This document shows positions 47,027 through 55,226 of a DNA stretch of 64,000 nt, piece by piece. Numbering within the stretch: position 1 is the first letter of the stretch; each line of letters begins with the position of its first letter. Both the position numbers and the translations under genes were made by a program. Under the pieces are notes generated by a model. It had not been told where the DNA came from and did not search any database. It saw only the letters and a list, made by a program, of their open reading frames with translations. This stretch comes from Rosenbergiella gaditana (GTDB taxonomy: Bacteria > Pseudomonadota > Gammaproteobacteria > Enterobacterales > Enterobacteriaceae): contig NZ_JABBFR010000002.1 in NCBI RefSeq assembly GCF_018494065.1, positions 217,833 through 281,832 of the forward strand, written 5' to 3'.

Positions 47027-48163
47027 TTAATGCTGGCTTCCGCGATGGAGCAGCCGATTGATCAGGCGTCTGTCGCGGAGGAAGGTCAAGATAAAGCTGG
47101 CGATACTGTAGATCGCACACAGCAGCAGCAACATACAGATATCCGGCAGGGCTTCTCGCAACGATAATCCCATCTGATTAACCCCAGCGATCGCTTTAAT
47201 CGCCCATGTAGAGGGAAACAGACTGGAAATAAACCTCACCGCATCCGGCATTGCCTGTAAGGGCCAGATCGTTCCCGAAATATAAAATACGGGTGTCGTA
47301 ATAAACGATAGGGTCAAATAGATCATTTCGACACGACGGATACATTCAGTCAATAATCGTCCAAGCCCCAATACCGCGAGTAAGAAGGGGAAGGTTAGCA
47401 GTAAAATTTCAGGAATGGATGCCGTTTGCTTATAACCTAATACCCATGGCCACAGGGCGAACAGTACAATCGATAAGAATAGCCAAATAGGGATTAATGC
47501 CGATAATGCACCTAATACCACTGGAAGCTTAGGCCGCCCTTCTGTGCTCATCATCAAACAGACCCTTACGCTGGCAATAAGCAGGGAGTGCTGTAATAAC
47601 ATCACCAATAAGCCTGGAAAGATAATCGCGGCAAAGCTAATGCCGGGGTTAAATAAGGGTAATGTTAGGCCAGTCATCGGGGTTAACACCACGTTAGCTT
47701 CCGACTGAGTGAATTGACTTTTCATCATCAATTCAACTTCATACTGACTCAGCATCTGTTGGTAAGCTGCCGCAACATTCTGCTGGATTTGCCCATTGGG
47801 TAAGCGATTGGTGGCATCACCAAATACAGGAATGGAGACACTTTTTCCCGATAACATCTTTTTTTCAAAATCGATCGGGATCTCCACCACTGCGAACAAT
47901 TTACGATACCCCATATCCCGCTCGGCTTGACCAAGCTGATCGTAGGTGACCACATTTAATTTGGGGCTGGCATCAAGGTTACGGGTTAATAAATGACTGG
48001 CCGAGCTGTGGTCAAGATCGACCACCGCCACAGGCATCTCCCATACGGTACCTTTGGCATACACCATACTGATAATACAGAGCGATAACAGCAGCATCGC
48101 CCACATCGGCTTTTCAAGCATCCCTGCGAGCACCTTCTTAAAGGTGGTCCAATAGCTACTCAT
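47027..48163 (-). CDS. ABC-2 type exporter permease, second subunit
   Basis: 378 aa from ATG 48163, which overlaps the stop of the preceding permease (ATGA). ABC-2 membrane_3 layout: one N-terminal membrane helix (MWAMLLLSLCIISMVYA), a large periplasmic domain (WEMPVAVVDLDHSSASHLLTRNLDASPKL), then five helices after about residue 170 (FPGLLVMLLQHSLLIASV, FITTPVFYISGTIWPL). Similar to YhhJ/YbhR-type permeases. No ATP-binding subunit is encoded in the run. Confidence 0.85.
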   Translation of the reverse strand: MSSYWTTFKKVLAGMLEKPMWAMLLLSLCIISMVYAKGTVWEMPVAVVDLDHSSASHLLTRNLDASPKLNVVTYDQLGQAERDMGYRKLFAVVEIPIDFEKKMLSGKSVSIPVFGDATNRLPNGQIQQNVAAAYQQMLSQYEVELMMKSQFTQSEANVVLTPMTGLTLPLFNPGISFAAIIFPGLLVMLLQHSLLIASVRVCLMMSTEGRPKLPVVLGALSALIPIWLFLSIVLFALWPWVLGYKQTASIPEILLLTFPFLLAVLGLGRLLTECIRRVEMIYLTLSFITTPVFYISGTIWPLQAMPDAVRFISSLFPSTWAIKAIAGVNQMGLSLREALPDICMLLLLCAIYSIASFILTFLRDRRLINRLLHRGSQH

Positions 48164-49314
48164 ACCATCGCCTCTTGATCGCGTAAGCGTTTTGGTAAAC
48201 GCCGAAATACTAACAACCCGACCACAATCGGGTAGACGGCCAACAGTGCACACACCCCAATTACAGGTTGAGCTGGGACTTTGCGAATAAAGAGATCAAA
48301 CATCGCGTAGAGTGCATGAGTCAGGGGTTCCATATTGGCAATAAATTGTGCCGGCAACGGCATCGACAATTCTGGCATCCCGAGTCCCGAAAAAGCTAAG
48401 GCAATGGTGACAAATATGGCCATCAAGGTGTAAGCACTGATTGCCGTGCGCGTGAAAGTAAAGAGCATCAACCCTAGGCTTTGCGCCGCCATGATGTAAA
48501 AGAAGGCCACGAAAAACATATAATAAGGATTGCCAACAAATCGGGCGGAGAACACCCACACTAATAGCGCAATTTCCCCCATTAAAATGGTGGTGTAAAC
48601 CAACGTATAAGGCGCAAGTTTACCTAACAATGCCCAACCAAAACGGTCGGCATAGATCAGCGGTTTGCTGCGCGATAATACATAAATCATGCTGGTCACC
48701 ACAAATAGCTGAATAAGGTGGATGGTGGCGGCAAATTGTTGGTAATAGATATAGCTTCCACTAGCATTAAACAGACTGCGATAAACCAAGGAGACCGAAG
48801 GTAGTGTTGGGGCGGTTTTACCTATCTTCGCCTCGACGGCACTACGGTACTCACTGTTTATAGCAGTGACCAGCCCAGAAAAGTCTTGGGTTGAGTACAA
48901 CCCAGCACCGTAATAAAGTGCATTGTAATAGAAGGCGACTTTGGGTTGTTTAGCGGAAAGGAGGTGTTTTTCGAAGTCCGGCGGGATATAGAGCAAGCCA
49001 TAATCTTGCGCTGTGCGCATCTTATGCAGGGCCTCATTCAATCCCCCTTCCCATTCAGTCAAGGTTGCATGAGGACTTGCGTCCAACTTGCGGATCAATT
49101 CACGGGACAATTGGCTATGGTCGTTGTCAACCACCGCCACCGGTAAATTCATCAGCGTTCCTTCAGAGAAGTTACTGCTCAGTAGCCAAAAGAGCAGTAG
49201 TGGAAAACACCAGGTCAACCAGTGGATAGCCGGTTTACGCGCACTGATGCGGATCTCTTTATTAAAAGCTCGACGAAAGGCCCGAAAGCCTGTTCTTAAC
49301 GTTTCCACTGCCAT
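48160..49314 (-). CDS. ABC-2 type exporter permease, first subunit
   Basis: 384 aa from ATG 49314, overlapping the hlyD-like gene by 19 bp. Same architecture as the next gene: N-terminal helix (IHWLTWCFPLLLFWLLSSNF), periplasmic domain (LPVAVVDNDHSQLSRELIRKLDASPHATL) and five C-terminal helices. The two permeases are paralogous in the VAVVDxDHSxxSxxLxRxLDASP block, so they probably form a heterodimer. Translationally coupled to its downstream partner by ATGA. Confidence 0.85.
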   Translation of the reverse strand: MAVETLRTGFRAFRRAFNKEIRISARKPAIHWLTWCFPLLLFWLLSSNFSEGTLMNLPVAVVDNDHSQLSRELIRKLDASPHATLTEWEGGLNEALHKMRTAQDYGLLYIPPDFEKHLLSAKQPKVAFYYNALYYGAGLYSTQDFSGLVTAINSEYRSAVEAKIGKTAPTLPSVSLVYRSLFNASGSYIYYQQFAATIHLIQLFVVTSMIYVLSRSKPLIYADRFGWALLGKLAPYTLVYTTILMGEIALLVWVFSARFVGNPYYMFFVAFFYIMAAQSLGLMLFTFTRTAISAYTLMAIFVTIALAFSGLGMPELSMPLPAQFIANMEPLTHALYAMFDLFIRKVPAQPVIGVCALLAVYPIVVGLLVFRRLPKRLRDQEAMV

Positions 49315-50267
49315 AACGCGCTCATCCCCTGACGTAGACCAGTGACGGGTTTGGTGGGCCATAGGCGCACTTCAAAGGTTTTGAGATCGAAGTCACCGGT
49401 TGCCCGCGTCGCGCTCTTAGTCGAAAAATCACCTAACGGGGCGATATAATGGACTCGTGCTTCAATGACTTGATTATCCAGCGCAGGCACACGCAAGTGA
49501 ATCACATCACCTTTACGCACATGGGCCAAGATATCCTCACGTAAATTAAACACAAAATAGGCTTGGGGTAAGCGAACCAGAGTCACTAGAGGACTCGATG
49601 CGCTCAGTAAATCGCCGACTTCAGCCGGGATAGGGCCGACCTCGCCATCAACCGGCGCTTTCACATTGAGATCGTCGGTCTGGACTTTAATTTCCGCTAA
49701 TTGCTGTTCGGCTTGTTGCAATTGTGCGCTATAAACATCGCGTTGCTCCCAACGATCGCCGTGTTTAGCCTCATCCAGATTCGCCTGAGCACTTTGCATA
49801 CTGTGCAGCGCGGTATCTCTGGTGTTGCGGGCATTATCTAAATCTACAGCAGAGATATACCCTTTGGCTGCCACACTTTGGTTTCGGCGATAGGTCGCTT
49901 CGGCGGTTTGGTAGTCAGCCCTGGCACCCGCAAGTGTTGCGGTCAGTTGGCGAATACTTTCTTCACGCGTCCCGTTCTGTGACATTTCTAAGGTAAATTT
50001 CGCTTGATCGCGCGCCGCTTCTGCGGCTTTAAGCTGAGCGATTAATTCTGGGGCGTCTAAACGGATAATGACTTGTCCCGCTTTGACATCATCACCGCGT
50101 TCAATCAGTCGTTCAACGACCCGCCCTTTCGCCTTCGACGCGACGATCACTTCCGGCGCATCGACTTCACCTTGTAATAATAAATCTTGGTTTTGTACTC
50201 TAAAGAAAACAGCCAGTGAAACAATTGCTATCATCACTAAAACAGTAAAAATGATTTTTTTACTCAT
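49296..50267 (-). CDS. HlyD-family membrane-fusion protein
   Basis: 323 aa from ATG 50267 (a TTG precedes). N-terminal membrane anchor (IIFTVLVMIAIVSLAVFFRV), then biotinyl-lipoyl-like half (GRVVERLIERGDDVKAGQVIIRLD), a long coiled-coil hairpin (residues about 80-190) and the return half (VKAPVDGEVGPIPAEVGDLLSASSPLVTLV). This is the periplasmic adaptor for the two downstream permeases and would need an outer-membrane channel such as TolC. First gene of the three-gene minus-strand operon. Confidence 0.88.
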   Translation of the reverse strand: MSKKIIFTVLVMIAIVSLAVFFRVQNQDLLLQGEVDAPEVIVASKAKGRVVERLIERGDDVKAGQVIIRLDAPELIAQLKAAEAARDQAKFTLEMSQNGTREESIRQLTATLAGARADYQTAEATYRRNQSVAAKGYISAVDLDNARNTRDTALHSMQSAQANLDEAKHGDRWEQRDVYSAQLQQAEQQLAEIKVQTDDLNVKAPVDGEVGPIPAEVGDLLSASSPLVTLVRLPQAYFVFNLREDILAHVRKGDVIHLRVPALDNQVIEARVHYIAPLGDFSTKSATRATGDFDLKTFEVRLWPTKPVTGLRQGMSALWQWKR

Positions 50268-50561
50268 CAACCTACTCCAGAATTAATCAGCCGGGCACTG
50301 ATTTCCCTCTTATGTTGTTATAAGCGTAATGTACTCATTAAGAAAATGCACTGCGCAGACCATTAAATCTCACCAAACGGCATACTATAGCCGAACTGCC
50401 AACGATAAATTTTGATTAAGAGAGGGTTTCATTTAGCAAATCTTCGATTTAAAAGTGTGAGATATCGCAAAGTTTTACCCATTACAGTAATTATCTAAAC
50501 CAATTTTATTTTGTACGGTAGCGAGCCTACACTTGTCTCCATCAACTAGAGGAGCCCGCTT
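50268..50561. other. Intergenic region between the exporter operon and a small gene
   Basis: 294 bp, AT-rich in 50395-50520. It should hold divergent promoters for the HlyD operon (minus) and the small gene at 50562 (plus). I saw no strong repeat, operator or hairpin. Confidence 0.4.
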
Positions 50562-50747
50562 ATGTTTTCCACACAACGTTTTACGGCGAAAGAACTGGCC
50601 ATTGCTTATGCTTCAAAACAGGATAAAAACTATACCCCCGCACAGTTTCTGATCGTGGTTGAAAAACTGGAAGTCGAGTTTGCCCGTTTACTCAAAGCCC
50701 CACGTAGCAGTGAACACGCCTCTACGACGATGGTTTTTGAAGGCTAA
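50562..50747 (+). CDS. Small hypothetical protein (61 aa)
   Basis: 61 aa: MFSTQRFTAKELAIAYAS... with GAGGAG correctly placed seven to nine bases before the ATG, and a balanced, soluble-looking composition (helical AQFLIVVEKLEVEFARLLKAP). I do not recognise the family. The reading frame runs 26 bp into the 3' end of the convergent esterase gene. Codon use resembles the neighbours, which favours a real gene. Confidence 0.6.
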   Translation: MFSTQRFTAKELAIAYASKQDKNYTPAQFLIVVEKLEVEFARLLKAPRSSEHASTTMVFEG

Positions 50748-51444
50748 GTCGTGCAGCCCACTGCTTAAAATCATTAAGCTCTTGCTCATTAATACCATGG
50801 ACGAGATCAGCATAACGATGAAAGGTCAGCGAATATCCACGCTGTTGGGCGATGGAGGCGGCCTGTTCATCTAATGCTAGCGCAATACGTTGATCGCGCT
50901 GTCCGTGTCCAATAAAGAGTTCGGGTAAGGTAACCTTACCCTGACGCGTCGCCGTAATGCCTTGAGACTCAGGCAGACGACCACTGAAGATGGCAGCGGC
51001 ACCGATGGTTTCAGGTGAGTTTAAGACTAGGCTCCAACTCATTACCGCACCTTGGCTGAATCCGGCCAGTAGCGTCTTATTGGGTGAGATTTTAAGTTGT
51101 CGTTGTAATTGAGTGATACGGTTAAGGATTTGTTGGCGTGCCGCGGTAATATCAGCCTGCGCTCCTGAACCGTTGCGATACCACGCAAAACGGTTGTTCC
51201 CTAAGGCAATGGGGGCTTGCAAGCTGACAATGGCATAATCGTGAGCGATATAGTCGGCCAGCGGCAGCAAATCTTGCTCATTACTGCCATAACCGTGTAA
51301 CAGTACCACCAGTCGCTGAGCGGGTTGCCCTGATTGCGGCGCAAGCAATATTCCTTCCAGTGCGGCCTTCGTCGACATTGAGACCAGTAACACCATACTG
51401 GTGATAATGCCCTTCATCTTTCTTGTTGTCAGAGATTTCAGCAT
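50722..51444 (-). CDS. Alpha/beta hydrolase, carboxylesterase/phospholipase (YpfH-like) with signal peptide
   Basis: 240 aa from ATG 51444; an internal ATG at 51417 gives a tidier signal peptide (MKGIITSMVLLVSMSTKA). Esterase motifs: LVVLLHGYGSNEQDLLPLA (oxyanion hole), nucleophile Ser130 in GFSQG, Asp in GHGQRDQRI and His in DLVHGINEQ. Predicted export to the periplasm is unusual for the cytoplasmic YpfH group. Overlaps the end of lysO by seven bases (ATGCTGA), so it is co-translated with it. Confidence 0.82.
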   Translation of the reverse strand: MLKSLTTRKMKGIITSMVLLVSMSTKAALEGILLAPQSGQPAQRLVVLLHGYGSNEQDLLPLADYIAHDYAIVSLQAPIALGNNRFAWYRNGSGAQADITAARQQILNRITQLQRQLKISPNKTLLAGFSQGAVMSWSLVLNSPETIGAAAIFSGRLPESQGITATRQGKVTLPELFIGHGQRDQRIALALDEQAASIAQQRGYSLTFHRYADLVHGINEQELNDFKQWAARLSLQKPSS

Positions 51445-52328
51445 AGTGCCACCGTAATAGAGATGAGAAAAGGAGCCGCCAGCGTCAATAATAGACCGCT
51501 AAAGATGGCATACGGAATGTAGTAGGCATCACAATTTTGTTTAATAAAGGGCAGTGCGGAGTCCATCGCCGCGGCACCACTTAAGCCCACTGCAGCAAGA
51601 GGCTGGCGACGGCCAAGGAAATAGAGAAAGACAATACTTAACAGTTCGCGGAAAAAATCGGTCATAAAAGCGATTGCGCCCATTTCCGCACCTGCCAATT
51701 GATGGACCATCGGGCCTGACAGCGAAAACCACCCTAACCCACTGCCTAACACCAATGATTGTTGCCAACTAAAGGGCGTTAGCAGACTAAATAGCCCTGC
51801 AGCAGCGACATACCCGACCACTGCGGCCACCGGTACACTGGCACATTGACGGGTGACACGACCGAAACGAAAGCCTACCAGATCAACCCCCACACAAAAT
51901 AACATGACATAAAGCACAGCATTACTGGAGAGGCCAAGCGTATTCAGGCTGAAATGAGTGAAGTACCCTAATGTTAGCCCAGCGATAAACGCGGCAATCG
52001 CCTTAAAACAGCCACCGAAGGCCGAGAATAATGAAGGCAGCGGGGTTTCATTCGTTAGTACAGCGGGTTTACGTAGCAATAATACTGCGGTGAATAGCGT
52101 GATTAATCCCGAAAGCAGCATCGCATGCAGCATGATTGCGCCGCCCAGTTCACCTTGAGTCAATACTTCCGCAAAATCTAGCCCCATACTGAATAATAAG
52201 AGTAGGACAATGGTACTTAAGGATTTTACCACCGATTGCCGAGTCTTCAACGAACATTGCGACCCCGCAAACCATCCGCAGGCTAATGTCGCCAGTAAGG
52301 TTACTATCGAAATTAAGGCGTGTTGCAT
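51438..52328 (-). CDS. lysO: L-lysine exporter LysO
   Basis: 296 aa from ATG 52328; the frame is open 17 codons further. Matches E. coli LysO (YbjE): about eight membrane segments with the two-domain pattern (SLSTIVLLLLFSMGLDFAEV, GLGWFSLSGPMVHQLAGAEMGAIAFMTDFFRELLSIV, SGAAAMDSALPFIKQ). It exports lysine and toxic lysine analogues. First gene of a two-gene minus-strand unit with the esterase. In E. coli lysO is controlled by ArgP; no operator was identified here. Confidence 0.88.
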   Translation of the reverse strand: MQHALISIVTLLATLACGWFAGSQCSLKTRQSVVKSLSTIVLLLLFSMGLDFAEVLTQGELGGAIMLHAMLLSGLITLFTAVLLLRKPAVLTNETPLPSLFSAFGGCFKAIAAFIAGLTLGYFTHFSLNTLGLSSNAVLYVMLFCVGVDLVGFRFGRVTRQCASVPVAAVVGYVAAAGLFSLLTPFSWQQSLVLGSGLGWFSLSGPMVHQLAGAEMGAIAFMTDFFRELLSIVFLYFLGRRQPLAAVGLSGAAAMDSALPFIKQNCDAYYIPYAIFSGLLLTLAAPFLISITVALC

Positions 52329-52502
52329 AGTCAGTCGTTTCTTAGTGTCAGCCGATAATAAAAGCCAATACCCTACCATTAAATTACCCTTTTAGCATAC
52401 TCATTATCTGGCTGATAGCCTTATGAAAATTAAGGTTTCTATAGGTCCTCAATGAGTTTTAGAGTAATATAGCGCCGCACTTAGGACTGGGGATTTACCG
52501 TT

Positions 52503-52910
52503 TTGCAACGATTCGCAAAATTTTACCGTTTTGCCGCACAGTTAGCGATTTTTTCAATCGCTATGCTGTTTATCGCCCCGATAATCTCTAAGACCCTACA
52601 ACATTCAACACATCCAGCGTCTGCCATGCAGTCAATGGAGCGTATGCATACCCCACCAAGCGACGATTGTCCAATGATGTCGCCATCGCTCGCCTCTCAC
52701 GCCCCTGCCATCGACACTAAAATGCTCGACGATATGGCCTGTGGCTACTGCCAATTATTAGTGCATTTCCCCTTTCTTCAGCTGATTATTCTACTCGCTC
52801 TGGTCATCGTTTATTGCCCGCTGCGCTGCCTCAGTATTCTCCCGCCGATCACCCGACCCTTGACCGGCTATTGGTCATCAAGCCAAGCTCGCGCTCCCCC
52901 TTCCTTCTAA
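52503..52910 (+). CDS. DUF2946 family protein (copper-associated)
   Basis: 135 aa with a TTG start (GGGG ten bases upstream; no better start in frame that keeps the first helix). N-terminal hydrophobic helix (AAQLAIFSIAMLFIAPIIS), a His/Met/Asp-rich loop (HSTHPASAMQSMERMHTPPSDDCPMM), CGYCQLLVHFPF, and a second helix. DUF2946 proteins are often encoded next to copper TonB receptors; the Met/His richness agrees with copper handling. Followed by the OprC-like receptor after 102 bp. Confidence 0.75.
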   Translation: MQRFAKFYRFAAQLAIFSIAMLFIAPIISKTLQHSTHPASAMQSMERMHTPPSDDCPMMSPSLASHAPAIDTKMLDDMACGYCQLLVHFPFLQLIILLALVIVYCPLRCLSILPPITRPLTGYWSSSQARAPPSF

Positions 52911-53012
52911 AACGCCATCCCTTATTTATTGTGGCCTGATAAGTCGTTATCTAGGCCGATTTAGCGTTTTTAGCGCTAGGCATTGTCACGCCTGCGCATT
53001 AAGGAAGTTATT

Positions 53013-54992
53013 ATGTCTTACCCATCAGCGTTATCACCGATTACCCTGGCTTTACTGCTGGCCTATAGCCAGCAAGTATCAGCCGCTTTACCGTCTGAGA
53101 AGGCTGCCAGCGACTCAACCATTATTGTTAGCGCCCCCGTCAACTCGCCGTTGGAGGTCGTTAGCTCACCGAAAACCCCTCGCCAACCGCTCCCTGCCAG
53201 CGATGGCTCCGACTACTTAAAAACCATTCCCGGTTTCGCCCAAATTCGAAACGGTGGCACCAATGGTGAACCCGTGTTTCGCGGCATGTTCGGTTCGCGC
53301 CTGCGTATGCTGATGAATGACAGTGAGATGCTTGGCGCTTGCGGGGGCCGCATGGATTCGCCCTCTTCTTATCTCTCCCCAGAGAATTTTGATCTGATGA
53401 CCTTGATCAAGGGGCCGCAGACTGTGTTATGGGGGCCGGGGAACTCAGCAGGGACCTTGCGGTTTGAACGACTTCCGCCCTCTTTCTCGGCCCCCGGCAT
53501 ACAAGGGGATGCCAGCCTAGTGACCGGCTCGAACCAGCGTAATGACCAAAATGCCGATATCAGCATGGGTAATCAGCAAGGCTATATTCGCTTAACAGGT
53601 AATCATGGACGGGCAAACGATTATCAAGACGGTGATGGGCGTAACGTGCCGTCGCAATGGAAAAAATGGAACAGTGATATCGCCATTGGCTGGACCCCAG
53701 ATGCCGATACTTTGCTTGAACTCACCGCGGGACAAGGTAATGGCAATGCGCGTTATGCCGGCCGGGGAATGGACGGCTCACAATTTAAGCGCCAAAACCT
53801 CGGGCTGACCTTTAAGAAAGAGAATATTAGCGAGACTTTTACCCAACTGACCAGCCATCTCTATTACAACAATGCCGATCATGTTATGGATAACTTCTCG
53901 CTGCGCCACCCCACTGCTGGCATGTCGAGGCCAATGCGCTCGGAGGTTGGCCGCAAAACCCTTGGCGGTCGTGTCATGGGCACTTGGGAATGGACCTCTA
54001 CAGAACTGCGCAGCGGTGTCGATATGCAGCACAACAGTCATCGTCGTAAAATTTCAGGTAATTGGCGGGAAGATGCCAGCTTTAGCGATTATGGGATGTT
54101 TAGTGAGCTGCGCTATGCCCTTAATCAGGATGATCACCTTATCAGTGGGGCCAGAGCCGATCTAAGCCAGGCCCATGATAAACGCATCACTTCCTCTAGG
54201 CATCGTCATAAGGTTATGCCCGCGGGATTTTTACGACTTGAGCATCACCCTGAACACTCCCCAGTCATGCTCTATGCTGGCTTAGGCTATACCGAACGAT
54301 TTCCCGACTATTGGGAACTGTTCTCGCCGACTTATGGCCCAGACAACGTTCACTCCGCCTTTACGCAAGCGAAACCGGAAAAAACCACCCAGCTGGATAT
54401 CGGTGCAAAATACCAAGATAAACAATTAGATGCTTGGGTATCGGCTTACGTGGGATGGGTGGATGATTTTATCCTGTTTCGCTATCGGCCGACTCAAAAA
54501 CGAATTAGCCAAGTCGACAATGTTGATGCGCTGATTTTTGGAGGAGAAATGGGGGCCAGCTATCAACTCTCTGACCACTGGAAACTGGAAAGCAGTATCA
54601 GCTATGCCCAAGCCAACAACCGCCAGCAACATCGACCTCTGCCACAAATCCCGCCGCTCGAAACACGCATTGGTGCCACTTGGCATACTGGTCCTTGGAG
54701 TACCACGGGGTTAGTACGGTGGGTCGCTGCCCAACATCGGGTGGCAAAAAATGAAGGTAATGTGGTGGGGAAAGATTTCGGGCCCAGTGCTAGCTTCTTG
54801 GTGCTCTCTGCTAACAGCCGTTATCAATTTACGGATAAACTGGCCTTAACGGTGGGGATTGATAATCTGCTTAACAAAACCTATAGCGAGCATCTTAACT
54901 TGGCGGGAAATGGGAGCTTTGGCTATTCCACCAATACGCGTATTAATGAGCCAGGTCGCAGCTATTGGGCGAAGGTTAGCCTAACATTCTAA
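53013..54992 (+). CDS. oprC: TonB-dependent copper receptor (OprC/NosA family)
   Basis: 659 aa from ATG 53013 (AGGAAG upstream), signal peptide ending VSAA. Plug domain from about residue 35 (DGSDYLKTIPGFAQIRNGGTNGEPVFRGMFGSRL), 22-strand barrel, and a C-terminal Phe (AKVSLTF). The copper-binding residues of Pseudomonas OprC, Cys-x3-Met and His-x-Met, are present: Cys110/Met114 (GACGGRMD) and His290/Met292 (DHVMDNF). This argues for real copper import. Preceded by the DUF2946 gene in the same direction. Confidence 0.9.
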   Translation: MSYPSALSPITLALLLAYSQQVSAALPSEKAASDSTIIVSAPVNSPLEVVSSPKTPRQPLPASDGSDYLKTIPGFAQIRNGGTNGEPVFRGMFGSRLRMLMNDSEMLGACGGRMDSPSSYLSPENFDLMTLIKGPQTVLWGPGNSAGTLRFERLPPSFSAPGIQGDASLVTGSNQRNDQNADISMGNQQGYIRLTGNHGRANDYQDGDGRNVPSQWKKWNSDIAIGWTPDADTLLELTAGQGNGNARYAGRGMDGSQFKRQNLGLTFKKENISETFTQLTSHLYYNNADHVMDNFSLRHPTAGMSRPMRSEVGRKTLGGRVMGTWEWTSTELRSGVDMQHNSHRRKISGNWREDASFSDYGMFSELRYALNQDDHLISGARADLSQAHDKRITSSRHRHKVMPAGFLRLEHHPEHSPVMLYAGLGYTERFPDYWELFSPTYGPDNVHSAFTQAKPEKTTQLDIGAKYQDKQLDAWVSAYVGWVDDFILFRYRPTQKRISQVDNVDALIFGGEMGASYQLSDHWKLESSISYAQANNRQQHRPLPQIPPLETRIGATWHTGPWSTTGLVRWVAAQHRVAKNEGNVVGKDFGPSASFLVLSANSRYQFTDKLALTVGIDNLLNKTYSEHLNLAGNGSFGYSTNTRINEPGRSYWAKVSLTF

Positions 54993-55017
54993 GCGCAAAG
55001 TTCGATCGTTAACGTAA

Positions 55018-55043
55018 AGAGGCTTAACCCTTGTTAGGCCTCT
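55018..55043 (+). terminator. Terminator after the copper receptor
   Basis: 11-bp stem AGAGGCTTAAC (55018-55028) and GTTAGGCCTCT (55033-55043) with one G:U, loop CCTT, followed by GCTTCTCT. Confidence 0.65.
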
Positions 55044-55070
55044 GCTTCTCTGCCGATGACCCGCCAGACT

Positions 55071-55092
55071 GTGCGTCACACCAGTGCGTCAC
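55071..55092 (+). repeat. Direct repeat GTGCGTCAC upstream of the urea operon
   Basis: GTGCGTCAC at 55071-55079 and again at 55084-55092, centre distance 13 bp. The second copy continues into TGCAC. It lies 80-100 bp before the sigma-54 element, a usual distance for an activator site. Confidence 0.6.
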
Positions 55093-55171
55093 TGCACTGA
55101 TTGCTCGTTTTTTTAACGCCATACTTAACAATAATTAAAAAAAATCATTAATAATGAGTGAGATAACCATC

Positions 55172-55187
55172 TGGCATAGTTATTGCT
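55172..55187 (+). promoter_or_regulatory. Sigma-54 promoter for the urea carboxylase operon
   Basis: TGGCATAGTTATTGCT. Against TGGCACG-N4-TTGCW it differs at two positions; GG and GC are at the correct spacing. Predicted start near 55198, 29 bp before the atzF ATG. RpoN control would place the urea operon under nitrogen regulation. Confidence 0.75.
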
Positions 55188-55226
55188 CAAGAATTCCGTA
55201 TCTTGTATACCACTTGGGATTCAACT

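Noticed and set aside
46976..47167. 63-codon plus-strand frame overlapping the ABC-2 permease end
   Set aside because: Antisense to a real gene, no ribosome site, composition unlike a protein.
55071..55105. Palindrome GTGC-N6-GCAC considered as an NtrC site
   Set aside because: Symmetry is inverted relative to the NtrC consensus (GCAC-N7-GTGC); kept only as a repeat.
54993..55226. Guanidine-I (ykkC) riboswitch upstream of atzF
   Set aside because: No matching conserved ACGR/CUAGGG-type segments seen; a sigma-54 element explains the region better.
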